Assembly: GCA_027486655.1 (NCBI GenBank)
Contig: JAIXOR010000073.1
Location: 1 to 64,000, forward strand
Direction of reading: 5' to 3'
Length of the DNA stretch: 64,000 bases
Source of the DNA: Verrucomicrobiaceae bacterium
GTDB taxonomy: Bacteria > Verrucomicrobiota > Verrucomicrobiia > Verrucomicrobiales > Akkermansiaceae
Below are positions 15,034-24,026 of this stretch, piece after piece (within the stretch, counting starts at the first letter, position 1; each line of letters starts with the position of its first letter). The notes under the pieces are model-generated. The model did not search any database. It was not told where the DNA came from and saw nothing but the letters and a program-made list of their open reading frames with translations. The position numbers and the translations under genes were made by a program.

Positions 15034-16455
15034 TCAGGCGAGGATGCCCTTTACGATGTGCCCGTGGACGTCGGTGAGGCGGAAGTGCCTTCCTTGGAAG
15101 AAGTGGGTGAGCTTCGTGTGGTCGATCCCCATGAGGTGGAGGATCGTGGCATGGAGATCGTGCACGTGCACGGGGTCCTGGGTGATGTTGTAACCAAAGT
15201 CATCGGTGGCTCCGTGGACGATGCCGGGTTTCACCCCGCCTCCGGCCATCCACATCGAGAAACAGCGCGGGTGGTGGTCGCGGCCGTAAGTGTCCTTGGT
15301 GAGGGTGCCTTGTGAGTAGCTGGTGCGACCGAACTCACCGCCGCAGATGACGAGGGTGTCTTCCAGTAGGCCACGTTGTTTGAGATCGCGAAGGAGTCCG
15401 GCGCATGGCTGGTCCACTTCCTTGGCCAGCTTCGGAATCGACTGGGGCAGGTTGCCGTGGTTGTCCCATCCGGGGTGATAGAGCTGGATGAAGCGCACGC
15501 CGCGCTCCGCAAGACGGCGGGCTTGCAGGCAGTTGGCGGCGAAGGTGCCCGGGTTGGAGACATCCGGTCCGTAAAGATCGAGCACGTGCTTGGGCTCACC
15601 CTCGATGGTGGTGGCTTCCGGCACGCTTGTCTGCATGCGATAGGCCATTTCGTATTGGACGATGCGCGACTCGATCTCGGGATCGATCTCGTTCTGATAG
15701 GAGATGCGGTTCAGCTCCGAGAGTTTGTCGAGCATGGCGCGGCGTCCGGTGCCGCAGATGCCGTCCGGGTTGGTGAGGTGGAATACGGGTTCCTTGCCGG
15801 ATGAGAAGCGGACGCCTTGATAGCGGGAATCGAGGAATCCACTGCCCCAGAGTCTTGCGTAGAGCGGTTGGTCGGTGGGTTTCTTGGTGACGAGGACGAC
15901 GAAGGCCGGAAGGTTCTCGTTCATCGTTCCGAGACCGTAGTGGACCCAAGAGCCGATGCTCGGCCGTCCGGCGATCTGGGAGCCGGTCTGCAGGAAGGTC
16001 ATCGCCGGATCGTGGTTGATCGCCTCGGTGAACATCGAGCGGATCAGGCAGATGTCGTCGATCACGCCACCGGTGTGTGGGAGCAGCTGGCTGATGCGGG
16101 TGCCGCTTTTGCCATGGGCGTTGAAATCGAAGTGGGATCCCGCGAGAGGCAGGATGGCCTGGTTTCCGCTCATCCCGGTGAGGCGCTGGCCGGCGCGCAC
16201 GGAGTCCGGGAGCGGTTCGCCGTTGCGCTGGCGGAGCAGGGGTTTCTCATCGAAAAGGTCCTGCTGGGCGGGGCCGCCGCTCATGAACAGATAGATGACC
16301 CGCTTGGCGCGCGGGGCGAAGCCCGGGAACGCGCCCGCCGGGTGGCTGGAAGCGGCGTTTCCTGATAGAACCGAGCCGAGTGCCATGCCTCCGATCCCGG
16401 CGGTGAGCCTGGACAGGAAATGGCGGCGGGTGACGAAGAAGGGGTCGGGTTCCAT
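15034..16455 (-). CDS. DUF1501 protein, Tat-exported
   Basis: 473 residues with a twin-arginine leader (TRRHFLSRLTAGIGGMALG). DUF1501 proteins belong to the alkaline-phosphatase/sulfatase-like superfamily and are abundant in Planctomycetes and Verrucomicrobia. Typical blocks are VIYLFMSGGPAQQDLFDEKP, LIRSMFTEAINHDPA, YHPGWDNHGNL, VICGGEFGRTSYSQG, GRDHHPRCFSMWMAGGGVKPG and FGYNITQDPVHVHDLHATILHLMGID. His/Asp-rich blocks suggest a metal site, but no specific reaction is established. It starts 2 bases after the stop of the DUF1549/DUF1553 gene; this pairing is the standard arrangement, so the two probably work together on an extracellular substrate. Confidence 0.93.
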   Translation of the reverse strand: MEPDPFFVTRRHFLSRLTAGIGGMALGSVLSGNAASSHPAGAFPGFAPRAKRVIYLFMSGGPAQQDLFDEKPLLRQRNGEPLPDSVRAGQRLTGMSGNQAILPLAGSHFDFNAHGKSGTRISQLLPHTGGVIDDICLIRSMFTEAINHDPAMTFLQTGSQIAGRPSIGSWVHYGLGTMNENLPAFVVLVTKKPTDQPLYARLWGSGFLDSRYQGVRFSSGKEPVFHLTNPDGICGTGRRAMLDKLSELNRISYQNEIDPEIESRIVQYEMAYRMQTSVPEATTIEGEPKHVLDLYGPDVSNPGTFAANCLQARRLAERGVRFIQLYHPGWDNHGNLPQSIPKLAKEVDQPCAGLLRDLKQRGLLEDTLVICGGEFGRTSYSQGTLTKDTYGRDHHPRCFSMWMAGGGVKPGIVHGATDDFGYNITQDPVHVHDLHATILHLMGIDHTKLTHFFQGRHFRLTDVHGHIVKGILA

Positions 16456-16457
16456 GG

Positions 16458-19400
16458 TCAGCGGAGCGTGATGGTTTCGTCGAGATTGAGCAGGGCGCTG
16501 GCGAGAACCGTGGAAGCGGCAAGCTCTGCGGGCGGGATGTCTGCCGGCGCGGCAAGGTCACCCACTTTGAGAAAGGCCTCTGCTTTTCCCGGGGTGGCGG
16601 AGAAGATCGCGAGTTGCCCCGCGTGCAACTCTGTCAGCAATCGGACTTCGTCGGCGGATGGCGGGCGGTTCAGGGTTTGCCTGAAGAGCCAGGGGATGCG
16701 GGTGGCGAGGTCCGGCCCGCCCTCGCGGGTCATGCGGATGGCCATGCCGCGCGCGGCTTCGACAAACTGCGGGTCGTTGAGCGTCACCAATGGCTGGAGC
16801 GGGGTGTTGGTTTGCTGGCGGCGCACGCTGCAGACATCGCGGGCCGGAACATCGAAGGCCAGCATTCCCGGCGGAGGAGTGGTGCGGCGCCAGAAGGTGT
16901 AGAGGCTGCGGCGGTAGATGCCGGGGGCTTTGTCGCGGTGGTATTCCGGCACGAAGCTGTTGAGCACCTTCCATGAAGCGGAGTCCGGCAGATAGGGCTT
17001 CGCGGGAGGACCGCCGATGGGTCCGTGGAGGAGTCCGGAAAGTGCGAGGGCCTGATCGCGCAGAAGTTCGCCGGGCAGGCGCTTGGCCGGACCGCGGGCC
17101 AGAAGCACGTTGGCGGGGTCCTTGTCGCGGAGTTCCGCTGGAGTTTTGGAGTCCTGGGAGTAGGTGGCGCTGAGCACGATTTTCCGGCACAGGCGTTTCA
17201 TGTCCCAGCCGTTCGCTACGAAGTCACGGGCAAGCCAGTCGAGGAGTTCGGGATGCGACGGGATCTCGCCTTGGAGGCCGAAGTTCTCCGTCGTGGAAAC
17301 GAGCCCCCGGCCGAAGAAGTGCTGCCACACCCGGTTGACCTGCACACGGGCGGTGAGCGGGTGGTCGGCTGCGGTGAGCCAGCGGGCGAGACCGAGGCGG
17401 TTCTGCGGTTGGTCTTTGGGAAAGGGCGGCAGCACGGCGGGGGTGGTGCGTGGCAGAGGATCGCCCTCCGGATGGTTGTAGTCACCCCGGGCAAGAATGC
17501 GTGCGGGGCGGGCTTCAGCCATCTCTTTCATCACGGGGATTTCCCGCACGCCGTCGATCACCTGCCGCCATGCGATGCGGGCGGCCTTCAAAGCCTGGGT
17601 CGCTTTTCGGGCCTCGGCATCGATCGCCGAAAAGTAGTAATCCCTCAGTGGTTCCAGTCCCGCAGGCTCGCGCGGGGCGGCGGCGATTCTATCCGCCAGC
17701 GGCTGATCCGCATGAAGGGCGGCGACTTCAAGGAGCGTCAGTGGCCTGCGGTGAATGCGGATGTCGTCCACTGCTCCGTTGCGCAATCCCGAGTCTCGCA
17801 CCCGTTCGCCGAACGTGAACGATGAGGCGCTGCCGCAGTTGCGCGTCAACTGGTCCCGGACGACCTCGATGTCTGCGGGTTTGCCATTGATGTGGATTTT
17901 CAAGCCGGCGGCCTTTGACGATCCGTCATAGGTGACGGACACATGCGTCCATTGCTGGACCGGCAGCGGATCGCGGGTCCGCACCGCGATGCAGTTTCCC
18001 GGCCACTCCCTGGCCACCATCCACCTGAGGTGACCTTCCTCCAGCAGCAACTCGAATCCGTTGTATCCGGGGTCGTATCCCTGGCTGTTGTGGAACACGA
18101 GTGTGCGTTTCGTGAGTTCCGCCGGTTTGAGGCGGAAGGATACACTGAAGGCATCCTCCTGGTTAGCGACGCCGTGATCTCCCAGTTGCAGGGGATCGTC
18201 TCCAGTGAAGGAGAGCGCCTGACCGCGGTGTCCGGGAACCAAGGTGTTTTTCCCGTTGGATTTCGCCGGTTTGGAGGCATCAACGGCATTGGCGAAGTTG
18301 TCCTGGTTGCGCTCGTCGAGATCGTAGGATCCGGAAAGGTCGGCCTCGTTCACGACCGGTGCTTGCAACCATGCTTGAAAGGCCGGCTCGCCGGCGGCCT
18401 TCGTCTGACGGAGTTGTTCGTCCGCGGCGGCGATCGCGGCGGTGGTTTCCGAAATCCGGCGATCTTCGTCCGGCGAGGTGAGCAGAAGCGTCGGGTTCGG
18501 CTGGATCGATCCGGTGCCATGGAGCAGCCCCCATTCGTCGATCGAGTTGAAGAAAGCTCCCAGCGAATAATAGTCCCGCATCGTCAGGGGATCGTATTTG
18601 TGGTCATGGCAGCGGGTGCACTCCATGGTCAGGGCGAGAAACGCGGTGCCGAAGGTGTGCACGCGGTCCGAGATGCCTTCCTGCCGGAACTCCGCCTCCA
18701 CGCTGCCGCCTTCCTGGGTCTTGCGATGGATGCGGTTGAAGGCGGTGGCGATGATCTGCTCGCGAGTGGCCCCCGGCAGCAGGTCCCCGGCGATCTGCCA
18801 GGTGATGAACTGATCCCAGGGGAGGTTTTTGTTGAAGGCATCGATCACCCAGTCCCGGTAAGGCCATGCATGGGTGTCGAGGTCGGATTGATATCCGAAG
18901 GAATCGGCGTAGCGGGCGACGTCCAGCCAATCGATCGCCATGCGTTCCCCATAGCGCGGTGAGGCGAGCAGGCGGTCCACCGCCTTGGCACGTGCATCCG
19001 CCGAGGTGTCGCCGAGAAAGGCGTCGAGCTCCGCCGAGGAGGGCGGCAGGCCTGTTAGATCGAAAGCCACGCGGCGGAACCACCTCTCATTGGCGGCGGC
19101 GGGCGAGGGTTTGAGATTTTCCTGATCGAGTCGCTTGGCCACGAATGCATCGATCTCGTCCTTCACCCATTCCTTGTGGGAGCTTTGCGGGACGGGCACG
19201 GAAGCGGGCAGGGGAGTGAACGCCCAGTGGGGCTCATACTCTGCGCCTTCGCGGATCCAGCGTTCCAGCTTTACCTTGTCTTCGGCGGTGAGTTGCCGGG
19301 GCGCTTCCGGTGGGGGCATCACTTCGTCGGAATCCTTCGAATGGATGCGCTCGAAGAGCCCGCTGGCCTTCGGATCTCCCGGTTGGATCGCACCGGCCTG

Positions 19401-19604
19401 GATCGCCTCCTCACGGACATCGAGCCTCAGGTCCGCCTCCCGTTTTCCGGCATCCGGTCCGTGGCAGTGGAAGCATTTGTCGGATAGGATCGGCCGGATT
19501 TCCTTGTTGTAGCCGATCTTTTCGCCCCTGGCGGGCAAAGCGGTGCCAGCCACCATCACGGCGAGGAAACATGGAAGTGAGTGAATGAAATTTCCTGAAT
19601 GCAT
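16458..19604 (-). CDS. PSCyt1-DUF1549-LamG-DUF1553 protein
   Basis: 1048 residues with a signal peptide (MHSGNFIHSLPCFLAVMVAGTALPARG). A cytochrome-type PSCyt1 module carries CFHCH at 44-48; DUF1549 spans about 140-360 and contains a second CxxCH, CTRCH, at 329-333. An insert of about 200 residues, AFSVSFRLKPAELTKRTLVFHN...WTHVSVTYDGS...NGKPADIEVV, is a LamG/concanavalin-type lectin module. DUF1553 fills the C-terminal third (FPKDQPQNRLGLARWL, HPLTARVQVNRVWQHFFGRGLV, HPELLDWLARDFV). Probably a periplasmic heme protein tied to breakdown of complex substrates together with its DUF1501 partner; the reaction is unknown. The two-CxxCH layout plus lectin insert is typical of the family. Confidence 0.93.
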   Translation of the reverse strand: MHSGNFIHSLPCFLAVMVAGTALPARGEKIGYNKEIRPILSDKCFHCHGPDAGKREADLRLDVREEAIQAGAIQPGDPKASGLFERIHSKDSDEVMPPPEAPRQLTAEDKVKLERWIREGAEYEPHWAFTPLPASVPVPQSSHKEWVKDEIDAFVAKRLDQENLKPSPAAANERWFRRVAFDLTGLPPSSAELDAFLGDTSADARAKAVDRLLASPRYGERMAIDWLDVARYADSFGYQSDLDTHAWPYRDWVIDAFNKNLPWDQFITWQIAGDLLPGATREQIIATAFNRIHRKTQEGGSVEAEFRQEGISDRVHTFGTAFLALTMECTRCHDHKYDPLTMRDYYSLGAFFNSIDEWGLLHGTGSIQPNPTLLLTSPDEDRRISETTAAIAAADEQLRQTKAAGEPAFQAWLQAPVVNEADLSGSYDLDERNQDNFANAVDASKPAKSNGKNTLVPGHRGQALSFTGDDPLQLGDHGVANQEDAFSVSFRLKPAELTKRTLVFHNSQGYDPGYNGFELLLEEGHLRWMVAREWPGNCIAVRTRDPLPVQQWTHVSVTYDGSSKAAGLKIHINGKPADIEVVRDQLTRNCGSASSFTFGERVRDSGLRNGAVDDIRIHRRPLTLLEVAALHADQPLADRIAAAPREPAGLEPLRDYYFSAIDAEARKATQALKAARIAWRQVIDGVREIPVMKEMAEARPARILARGDYNHPEGDPLPRTTPAVLPPFPKDQPQNRLGLARWLTAADHPLTARVQVNRVWQHFFGRGLVSTTENFGLQGEIPSHPELLDWLARDFVANGWDMKRLCRKIVLSATYSQDSKTPAELRDKDPANVLLARGPAKRLPGELLRDQALALSGLLHGPIGGPPAKPYLPDSASWKVLNSFVPEYHRDKAPGIYRRSLYTFWRRTTPPPGMLAFDVPARDVCSVRRQQTNTPLQPLVTLNDPQFVEAARGMAIRMTREGGPDLATRIPWLFRQTLNRPPSADEVRLLTELHAGQLAIFSATPGKAEAFLKVGDLAAPADIPPAELAASTVLASALLNLDETITLR

Positions 19605-19734
19605 CCGTTGCGCGGCCGATACGAGGCACCCCGGTCCGAGTTTTCAGATGATTGAGACCGCTAAACCAATACACCCGCAAAAACTTACAGGGGGCTGCGA
19701 AATGAAGACTGGCAACGCGCCAAAGGAAACTACC

Positions 19735-19760
19735 ACAAAAACCATCCAGAAAAGGATGGT
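19735..19760 (-). terminator. Intrinsic terminator overlapping the tRNA-Ala 3' end
   Basis: On the minus strand ACCATCC (19760-19754) pairs with GGATGGT (19747-19741) around a 6-base loop, followed by TTTTTG. The first arm begins with the ACC of the encoded ACCA end of the tRNA, so RNase processing and terminator folding compete for the same bases. Confidence 0.85.
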
Positions 19761-19832
19761 GGAGCGTAGCGGATTCGAACCGCTGACCCCTTGCATGCCA
19801 TGCAAGTGCTCTACCAACTGAGCTAACGCCCC
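19757..19832 (-). tRNA. tRNA-Ala (GGC)
   Basis: 76 bases on the minus strand with encoded CCA. Acceptor stem GGGGCGT/ACGCTCC (one G-U pair) with discriminator A. D arm with AGCTCAGTTGGTAGAGC, anticodon stem CTTGC/GCAAG around loop ATGGCAT giving anticodon GGC, and T arm with GGTTCGAATCC. It decodes GCC/GCU, suited to the GC-rich codon use here. A strong terminator follows at once, so it is a single-tRNA transcript. Confidence 0.97.
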
Positions 19833-19929
19833 TCGCGGGTGGGACGGAGGTGTATCGGCCGATTCCGGACTGGGCAAGAGGATTTTTTCGGAAATCTCAA
19901 AAGCGTTGAATTTCCTGGCTCCAGATGCC

Positions 19930-20754
19930 TCAACGTTTGCGGCGGAGCAGCAGCGCGAAGCCGAAGAAACCTAGCAGAACGCTCGACGGCTCGGGGATGA
20001 AAAGCACGTCTCCCTGAGGTCCGATCGGGTTGGTGGTGAAGCGCCCGAGCAGGGTGGCGCGGCCTTGTGATCCTTCAAACACGCGGAACTCCTTCGGGGT
20101 GGAAAGGGTGCCGTCGATGGTGGTCTGGTCGACCTGGAAGCTGAGTTCGAAGTAGTAGGGATTGCCATACAGGTCGAAGAACTCGAGCACCTTCGCCTGA
20201 TCCGCGAGTGAGACGATGTCCGCGCTGGCGACGGGGTCGTTGGCGTTGTTCAAGGTGTTGATGAGATTGTGGCCGAAGGTGACTTCCAGCGGATCGATGC
20301 CGAGCGGCTGGCTGAACGCGATTCTCATCGAGAGATCCACACTCGTGGCACCGGTGTTGGTCCGGATGGTGCCGTTGCGGTAGTAGAGATAGCCGATTTC
20401 GAACGATTGCTCGGGTGCGGCATTCAGCACGTCGAGCGGTTGGAACCAAAGCGCGCTCGGGTGGCGGTAGCCGCTGCTGGCCGCGACGCCCCATTGAAAC
20501 GCGGCGGATCCCGCTTCGCCGGACGGATTGAGCGCTGCCGGTGCATCGGTCAGGTCGAATCCGGAGGCATGTCCGTTGGTCAGGTCGTTGTCCGTGATAA
20601 GGATGCTGTTGCTGCTCTCCATCCGCCCGTTGAGGAACGAGCCATCGATGGAGAAGCCGAGCGATCCAGGCAGACTCTGGCCGTTCACGCCCGGGGTGGG
20701 GGCGATGAGGGCAAGCAGGTGTGCAAGCACGGCGAAACCGGGGAGAAGTTTCAT
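19930..20754 (-). CDS. PEP-CTERM secreted protein, choice-of-anchor K type
   Basis: 274 residues. Signal peptide MKLLPGFAVLAHLLALIAPTPGVNG; the C-terminal sorting signal has the PEP motif in IPEPSSVLLG, a hydrophobic stretch (FFGFALLL) and basic RRKR. PEP-CTERM proteins are processed by exosortase and linked to exopolysaccharide-producing envelopes. The middle (FEIGYLYYRNGTIRTNTGATSVDLSMRIAFSQP) has the NGTI..G..SVDL..RIAF pattern of choice-of-anchor K proteins. No exosortase gene lies in the window. Divergent from the NUDIX gene across about 240 bases, so it probably has its own promoter. Confidence 0.9.
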   Translation of the reverse strand: MKLLPGFAVLAHLLALIAPTPGVNGQSLPGSLGFSIDGSFLNGRMESSNSILITDNDLTNGHASGFDLTDAPAALNPSGEAGSAAFQWGVAASSGYRHPSALWFQPLDVLNAAPEQSFEIGYLYYRNGTIRTNTGATSVDLSMRIAFSQPLGIDPLEVTFGHNLINTLNNANDPVASADIVSLADQAKVLEFFDLYGNPYYFELSFQVDQTTIDGTLSTPKEFRVFEGSQGRATLLGRFTTNPIGPQGDVLFIPEPSSVLLGFFGFALLLRRKR

Positions 20755-20813
20755 GGGGGTGGGGGATTTTGGGGGATGTCCGAGGGGAGCGGGGGACTCG
20801 GCCTGCTGACAAT

Positions 20814-20835
20814 CCGGAGAATGTCACATTTCCGG
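20814..20835. promoter_or_regulatory. Dyad-symmetric site in a divergent intergenic region
   Basis: CCGGA-g-AATGT-C-ACATT-TCCGG is a 10-bp inverted repeat with one bulged base and a 1-base centre. It lies between the divergent PEP-CTERM and NUDIX genes, where an operator would be expected. No regulator can be assigned. Confidence 0.35.
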
Positions 20836-20992
20836 CCACTTGAAATCACGCGATGACGTAAGCTCCGGGTTTCCTGATGATTCGGGCTTGCAATTCTCTA
20901 ACAATTCCACCTGGCAAGACCTCTCATTGGATTTGCAGCGGTGGATCGGGATTCGCTCTTGGCCTGGGCGGGCTGCTCCTTATGCTCGCGCC

Positions 20993-21610
20993 ATGTCGAA
21001 ATACGCAGGCGAGCAGGTGCTGGTGATTCCCCGGTCGATTCTGAATGAGATCGGTGCTTTTGAAGGGATCCGGACAGACGATCTGGATGGGGCGATCCAG
21101 CGGATTCTTGATCCGGCGAATCACTTCTTCATGGATCGCGCCCTTGCCGAGGAGGATCCCTCGCACAAGCAGATCATTCCCTACTGCGTGTTCCGCTGCG
21201 GCGGGCGCATTCTTCATTACACTCGTGGAAAATCCGGCGGGGAAAGCCGTCTCCATGCGAAAATCTCGGTGGGAGTGGGCGGTCACGTCAACCCGGTGGA
21301 CATGGATGGCGGCAAGACAGGCCCGGCGGCCTACCATGCGGCAGTCACCCGTGAAATCGAGGAGGAGCTGAATCTCCCCGCATCGCACCCGCACCGCATC
21401 ATCGCCCTGCTCAACGATGAGTCCAACCCGGTGGGTCAGGTTCATTTGGGGATCGTCCATGTGATCGATCTGCCGTCCGAGGAGGTTTCCTCCCGTGAGG
21501 ATGCGCTCGCCAATCTCGATTTCTCCGCCCTCGGGGAGCTCAACGGGCCGCTCTACGAGCGCTTGGAAACCTGGTCCCAGTTCTGCATCCGGCACCTGGC
21601 CTCGATGTGA
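20993..21610 (+). CDS. NUDIX-fold hydrolase-like protein
   Basis: 205 residues from the ATG at 20993 (MSKYAGEQVLVIPR). An upstream in-frame extension reads through intergenic DNA and is rejected. The segment AAYHAAVTREIEEELNL fits the NUDIX box core (RExxEE) after VGVGGHVNPVDM; the leading Gly is shifted and one Glu position is occupied by other residues, so it is a divergent NUDIX. The family hydrolyses nucleoside diphosphates linked to another moiety. Its stop overlaps the possible GTG of the next gene (start codons at 21607/21613), so the two are co-transcribed. Substrate unknown. Confidence 0.75.
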   Translation: MSKYAGEQVLVIPRSILNEIGAFEGIRTDDLDGAIQRILDPANHFFMDRALAEEDPSHKQIIPYCVFRCGGRILHYTRGKSGGESRLHAKISVGVGGHVNPVDMDGGKTGPAAYHAAVTREIEEELNLPASHPHRIIALLNDESNPVGQVHLGIVHVIDLPSEEVSSREDALANLDFSALGELNGPLYERLETWSQFCIRHLASM

Positions 21611-21612
21611 GC

Positions 21613-22848
21613 ATGCCGCCCCTCAAGGTCGCCGTGGTGGGTTGTGGGACAGCCGGTCCCGCCGCCGCCATCCTTCTGCGCCGGCTCGGACATGAGGTGA
21701 CGGTCTACGAACGTGCTCCCGCATGCGCGGCGGTGGGTGCCGGTTTCCTGCTCCAGCCCACCGGCATGGCAGTCCTCAGGGAACTTGGCATTCTCGATCG
21801 GGTCTTGTCCCGTGCCGCGCGAATCACACGGCTTCATGTGGTGGAGCCGGACGAGTCCACCCTGCTCGATCTTTCCTATCAGGAACTCGATCCCGGTTTG
21901 TTCGGGGCCGGGCTGCACAGGCCGGTCCTGCTGGACGCCCTGCTCGCCAGCCTGCGCGATGCCTCGGTGCCCGTGCATTGGGGCGTTGAGGTCATCGATG
22001 CCGAAAAGCGCGGCAGCGCCTGGTTTCTCAAAAGCCGTCACTCCGATCAGGAGTCGGGGCCTTTCGATCTGGTGATCATTGCCGACGGAGCCCGCTCATC
22101 CCTCCGCCGCCTGGTATCCACGCGCGGCGTGAACCGTGGCTATCCGTGGGGAGCACACTGGTTCATCGGTGAAAATCGCGGCGCGTTTCCGGAAAACACG
22201 CTCTATCAGATTGTGCGGGGCACCCGGAGGCTCTCCGGCTACCTGGCGACCGGCACCGATTCGGAGAACGGTCCGCCCTTGGTGAGCCTGTTCTGGAGCG
22301 TGCGGATCGATCAGGACGCCGACTGGCGCTCCCGTCCGCTTGATGAATGGAAGCAGGAGGTGCTTTCCCTTTGTCCGCGCGCCGCTCCCTTGTTGGAGCA
22401 GATCCAATCGTGGGATCAAATCACCCTGGCCCGATACGGGGATGTGAGAATGCCCTCGTGGCAGGGTGAAGGCATCGTTGTCCTCGGAGATGCCGGTCAC
22501 GCGATGAGTCCTCAACTGGGGCAGGGGGTGAACCTTGCGCTTGCCGATGCATCCGAGCTGGCCGCCTGCATCGCCTCGGCCGATGCGCTTCCACCGGCCT
22601 TGCGGCGCTACGCCCGTCGGCGGGCTCCCCATCTCCGCTTCTATCAGATCGCCACCCGCTGGCTGACTCCGTGGTTTCAGTCCGATCACGAATGGCTTTC
22701 GCCCCTGCGCCGGATCTTCTTCACGATCTGCCGGCACCTTCCGCCAGCCCGGCGTTTCATGACGCTCACCATGGCCGGACTGGTTTTCGCAGGGAAATCC
22801 CGGCTTCCGCGGGCAAATTCCGAGTCTTGTGAATCCGGATCCCGCTGA
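21613..22848 (+). CDS. FAD-dependent monooxygenase (PHBH/UbiH-like)
   Basis: 411 residues from the ATG at 21613; a GTG at 21607 overlapping the preceding stop is an alternative. The N-terminal Rossmann motif VAVVGCGTAGPAAAILLRRLG...VTVYER binds the FAD ADP part (GCGTAG at 10-15). DLVIIADGARSSLRR is the DG motif, and VVLGDAGHAMSPQLGQGVNLALADASELA is the GD motif contacting the FAD ribityl chain. Such enzymes hydroxylate aromatic or isoprenoid-type substrates with NAD(P)H and O2. The C-terminus has a hydrophobic tail (RRIFFTICRHLPPARRFMTLTMAGLVFAG) that may sit against the membrane. Partner NUDIX gene directly upstream; substrate unknown. Confidence 0.88.
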   Translation: MPPLKVAVVGCGTAGPAAAILLRRLGHEVTVYERAPACAAVGAGFLLQPTGMAVLRELGILDRVLSRAARITRLHVVEPDESTLLDLSYQELDPGLFGAGLHRPVLLDALLASLRDASVPVHWGVEVIDAEKRGSAWFLKSRHSDQESGPFDLVIIADGARSSLRRLVSTRGVNRGYPWGAHWFIGENRGAFPENTLYQIVRGTRRLSGYLATGTDSENGPPLVSLFWSVRIDQDADWRSRPLDEWKQEVLSLCPRAAPLLEQIQSWDQITLARYGDVRMPSWQGEGIVVLGDAGHAMSPQLGQGVNLALADASELAACIASADALPPALRRYARRRAPHLRFYQIATRWLTPWFQSDHEWLSPLRRIFFTICRHLPPARRFMTLTMAGLVFAGKSRLPRANSESCESGSR

Positions 22849-22936
22849 TTCCTCCGCGATCGCGGAATGGCGGTGCGGCCGATTTGTGGCAAGGTCTCCG
22901 TCGTAAGGGATAGCACAATTGCCCCCCCAAAGGGCC

Positions 22937-22977
22937 CAAGGGCGTCGGAACAAGGGATCCGACGCCCTTGGTTTTTT
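22937..22977 (+). terminator. Strong intrinsic terminator
   Basis: CAAGGGCGTCGGA (22937-22949) and TCCGACGCCCTTG (22958-22970) form a perfect 13-bp stem with an 8-base loop, followed by G and six T (22972-22977). It lies 88 bases past the FAD monooxygenase stop and would end that transcript, or a short RNA from the gap in between. Confidence 0.9.
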
Positions 22978-23226
22978 CATAAGGCGATCGCGACCATCTT
23001 GCAGCCCATGTGTTCAAACTTTTTGAAATTTGTGGTTGCCTTGATAAAAAGTTTAAGGCATTCATGGCCTTGCGGCTCGCGAAAATCCGGTTTCGATCGA
23101 TTGGAGCGGGTTGTCATTTCCAAATTTCTGTCGGACGAGGCGTTCGCTCGTCGGACTTCCGGGGGGGAGTTCCGATGTAGTGCCAGGTCCCGGCAGGAAT
23201 TCTTTGGGGGGAATGTGCTACTATAA
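22978..23226. other. Gene-free AT-richer gap between two terminators
   Basis: About 250 bases bounded by a plus-strand terminator and a bidirectional one, with no credible reading frame. It is visibly richer in A and T than its surroundings (for example TTTTTGAAATTTGTGG near 23018 and AAAAAGTTTAAGG near 23045). It contains a small hairpin GACGAG-GCGTTCG-CTCGTC near 23135-23155. A weak promoter-like TTGAAA followed about 16 bases later by TAAAAA near 23025-23050 is present. An unrecognised small RNA ending at 23263 is possible. No known RNA family was recognised. Confidence 0.4.
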
Positions 23227-23263
23227 AAAAAAGGCGTGGTTCCGACGGAGCCGCGCCTTTTTT
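23227..23263. terminator. Bidirectional terminator
   Basis: AAAAAAGGCGTGGTTCC (23227-23243) pairs over 17 positions, including two G-U pairs, with GGAGCCGCGCCTTTTTT (23247-23263) around a 3-base loop. A runs upstream and T runs downstream make it work on both strands. On the minus strand it ends the EEP-family gene (stop at 23286); on the plus strand it ends anything transcribed through the preceding gap. Confidence 0.9.
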
Positions 23264-23285
23264 CTGGGCTGTCGCGGAGCCGGTC

Positions 23286-24026
23286 TCAGGTCGATGGCTG
23301 GAGGTTCACGATGATGGGCCGATGGTCGGAGGCCAGCGATTCAGGCAGTACGGAGACCGGCTCGACCGAAGAAAACCCTTTGGCGAGGAAATGATCGATT
23401 TCGTCCGTGGGCTTGTCCGCCGGGTGGGTGAAACGTGGCTCGGCCTTGGCAAGGAGCGGCCATTTGGCGGAAAAGATCCGCATCGACGGGCTTTCGGCTG
23501 GAGCGTTGAAATCCCCGGCAATCAGAAGCGGGGCGGAGAGCCCCGGGTTTTGGGTCAGGTGCCGTGCCTGTTGGATGCGCGTCTCCTCGGTGAGTTCCAA
23601 GTGCAGGGTGGTGAATTGGAAACGGAGACCGTCGCGCGAGATCTCGGCAACAAACGCGATCCGCGGCTCGCCATCTCCCGGGAGCGGATGCACCCGGGTG
23701 GCGTGCACCGGATGCTTCGAAAGAATGGCCAGGCCGTATTGGCCTCCACCGAAATCCATCGCAGGTCCGAAGTGGCCGCTCATTCCCGTGAGGCGGGCGA
23801 GCTCGGCGGTTTGATCCACCATGGCACTCCGGCTGCAGCGGTGGTCCACCTCCTGCAGGGCGACGAGATCCGGTGAGGCGGCTTCGATCACTTTCGCGAT
23901 CCTCGTGAGGTCGAGCTTGCCGTCGATTCCGACCCCGTGATGGATGTTCCAGCACATGACCCGCAGGGGTTCCGCCCCTTGGGAAGCCAGGCAAAAGCCA
24001 ACCCATATCGCAAACAAACGGTTCAT
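23286..24026 (-). CDS. Secreted endonuclease/exonuclease/phosphatase (EEP) family protein
   Basis: 246 residues with a short signal peptide (MNRLFAIWVGFCLASQG). Core EEP motifs are present: RVMCWNIHHG (metal-binding Asn), DLVALQEVD (catalytic Glu), LIAGDFNAP (Asp and Asn), DEIDHFL and ASDHRPIIV (catalytic His). These metal-dependent phosphodiesterases act on nucleic acids, inositol phosphates or phospholipids; this group, exported and beginning LRVMCWNIHHG.GxDGKLDL, is often annotated as a secreted nuclease/phosphatase without a known substrate. Bidirectional terminator directly downstream; appears monocistronic. Confidence 0.9.
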   Translation of the reverse strand: MNRLFAIWVGFCLASQGAEPLRVMCWNIHHGVGIDGKLDLTRIAKVIEAASPDLVALQEVDHRCSRSAMVDQTAELARLTGMSGHFGPAMDFGGGQYGLAILSKHPVHATRVHPLPGDGEPRIAFVAEISRDGLRFQFTTLHLELTEETRIQQARHLTQNPGLSAPLLIAGDFNAPAESPSMRIFSAKWPLLAKAEPRFTHPADKPTDEIDHFLAKGFSSVEPVSVLPESLASDHRPIIVNLQPST

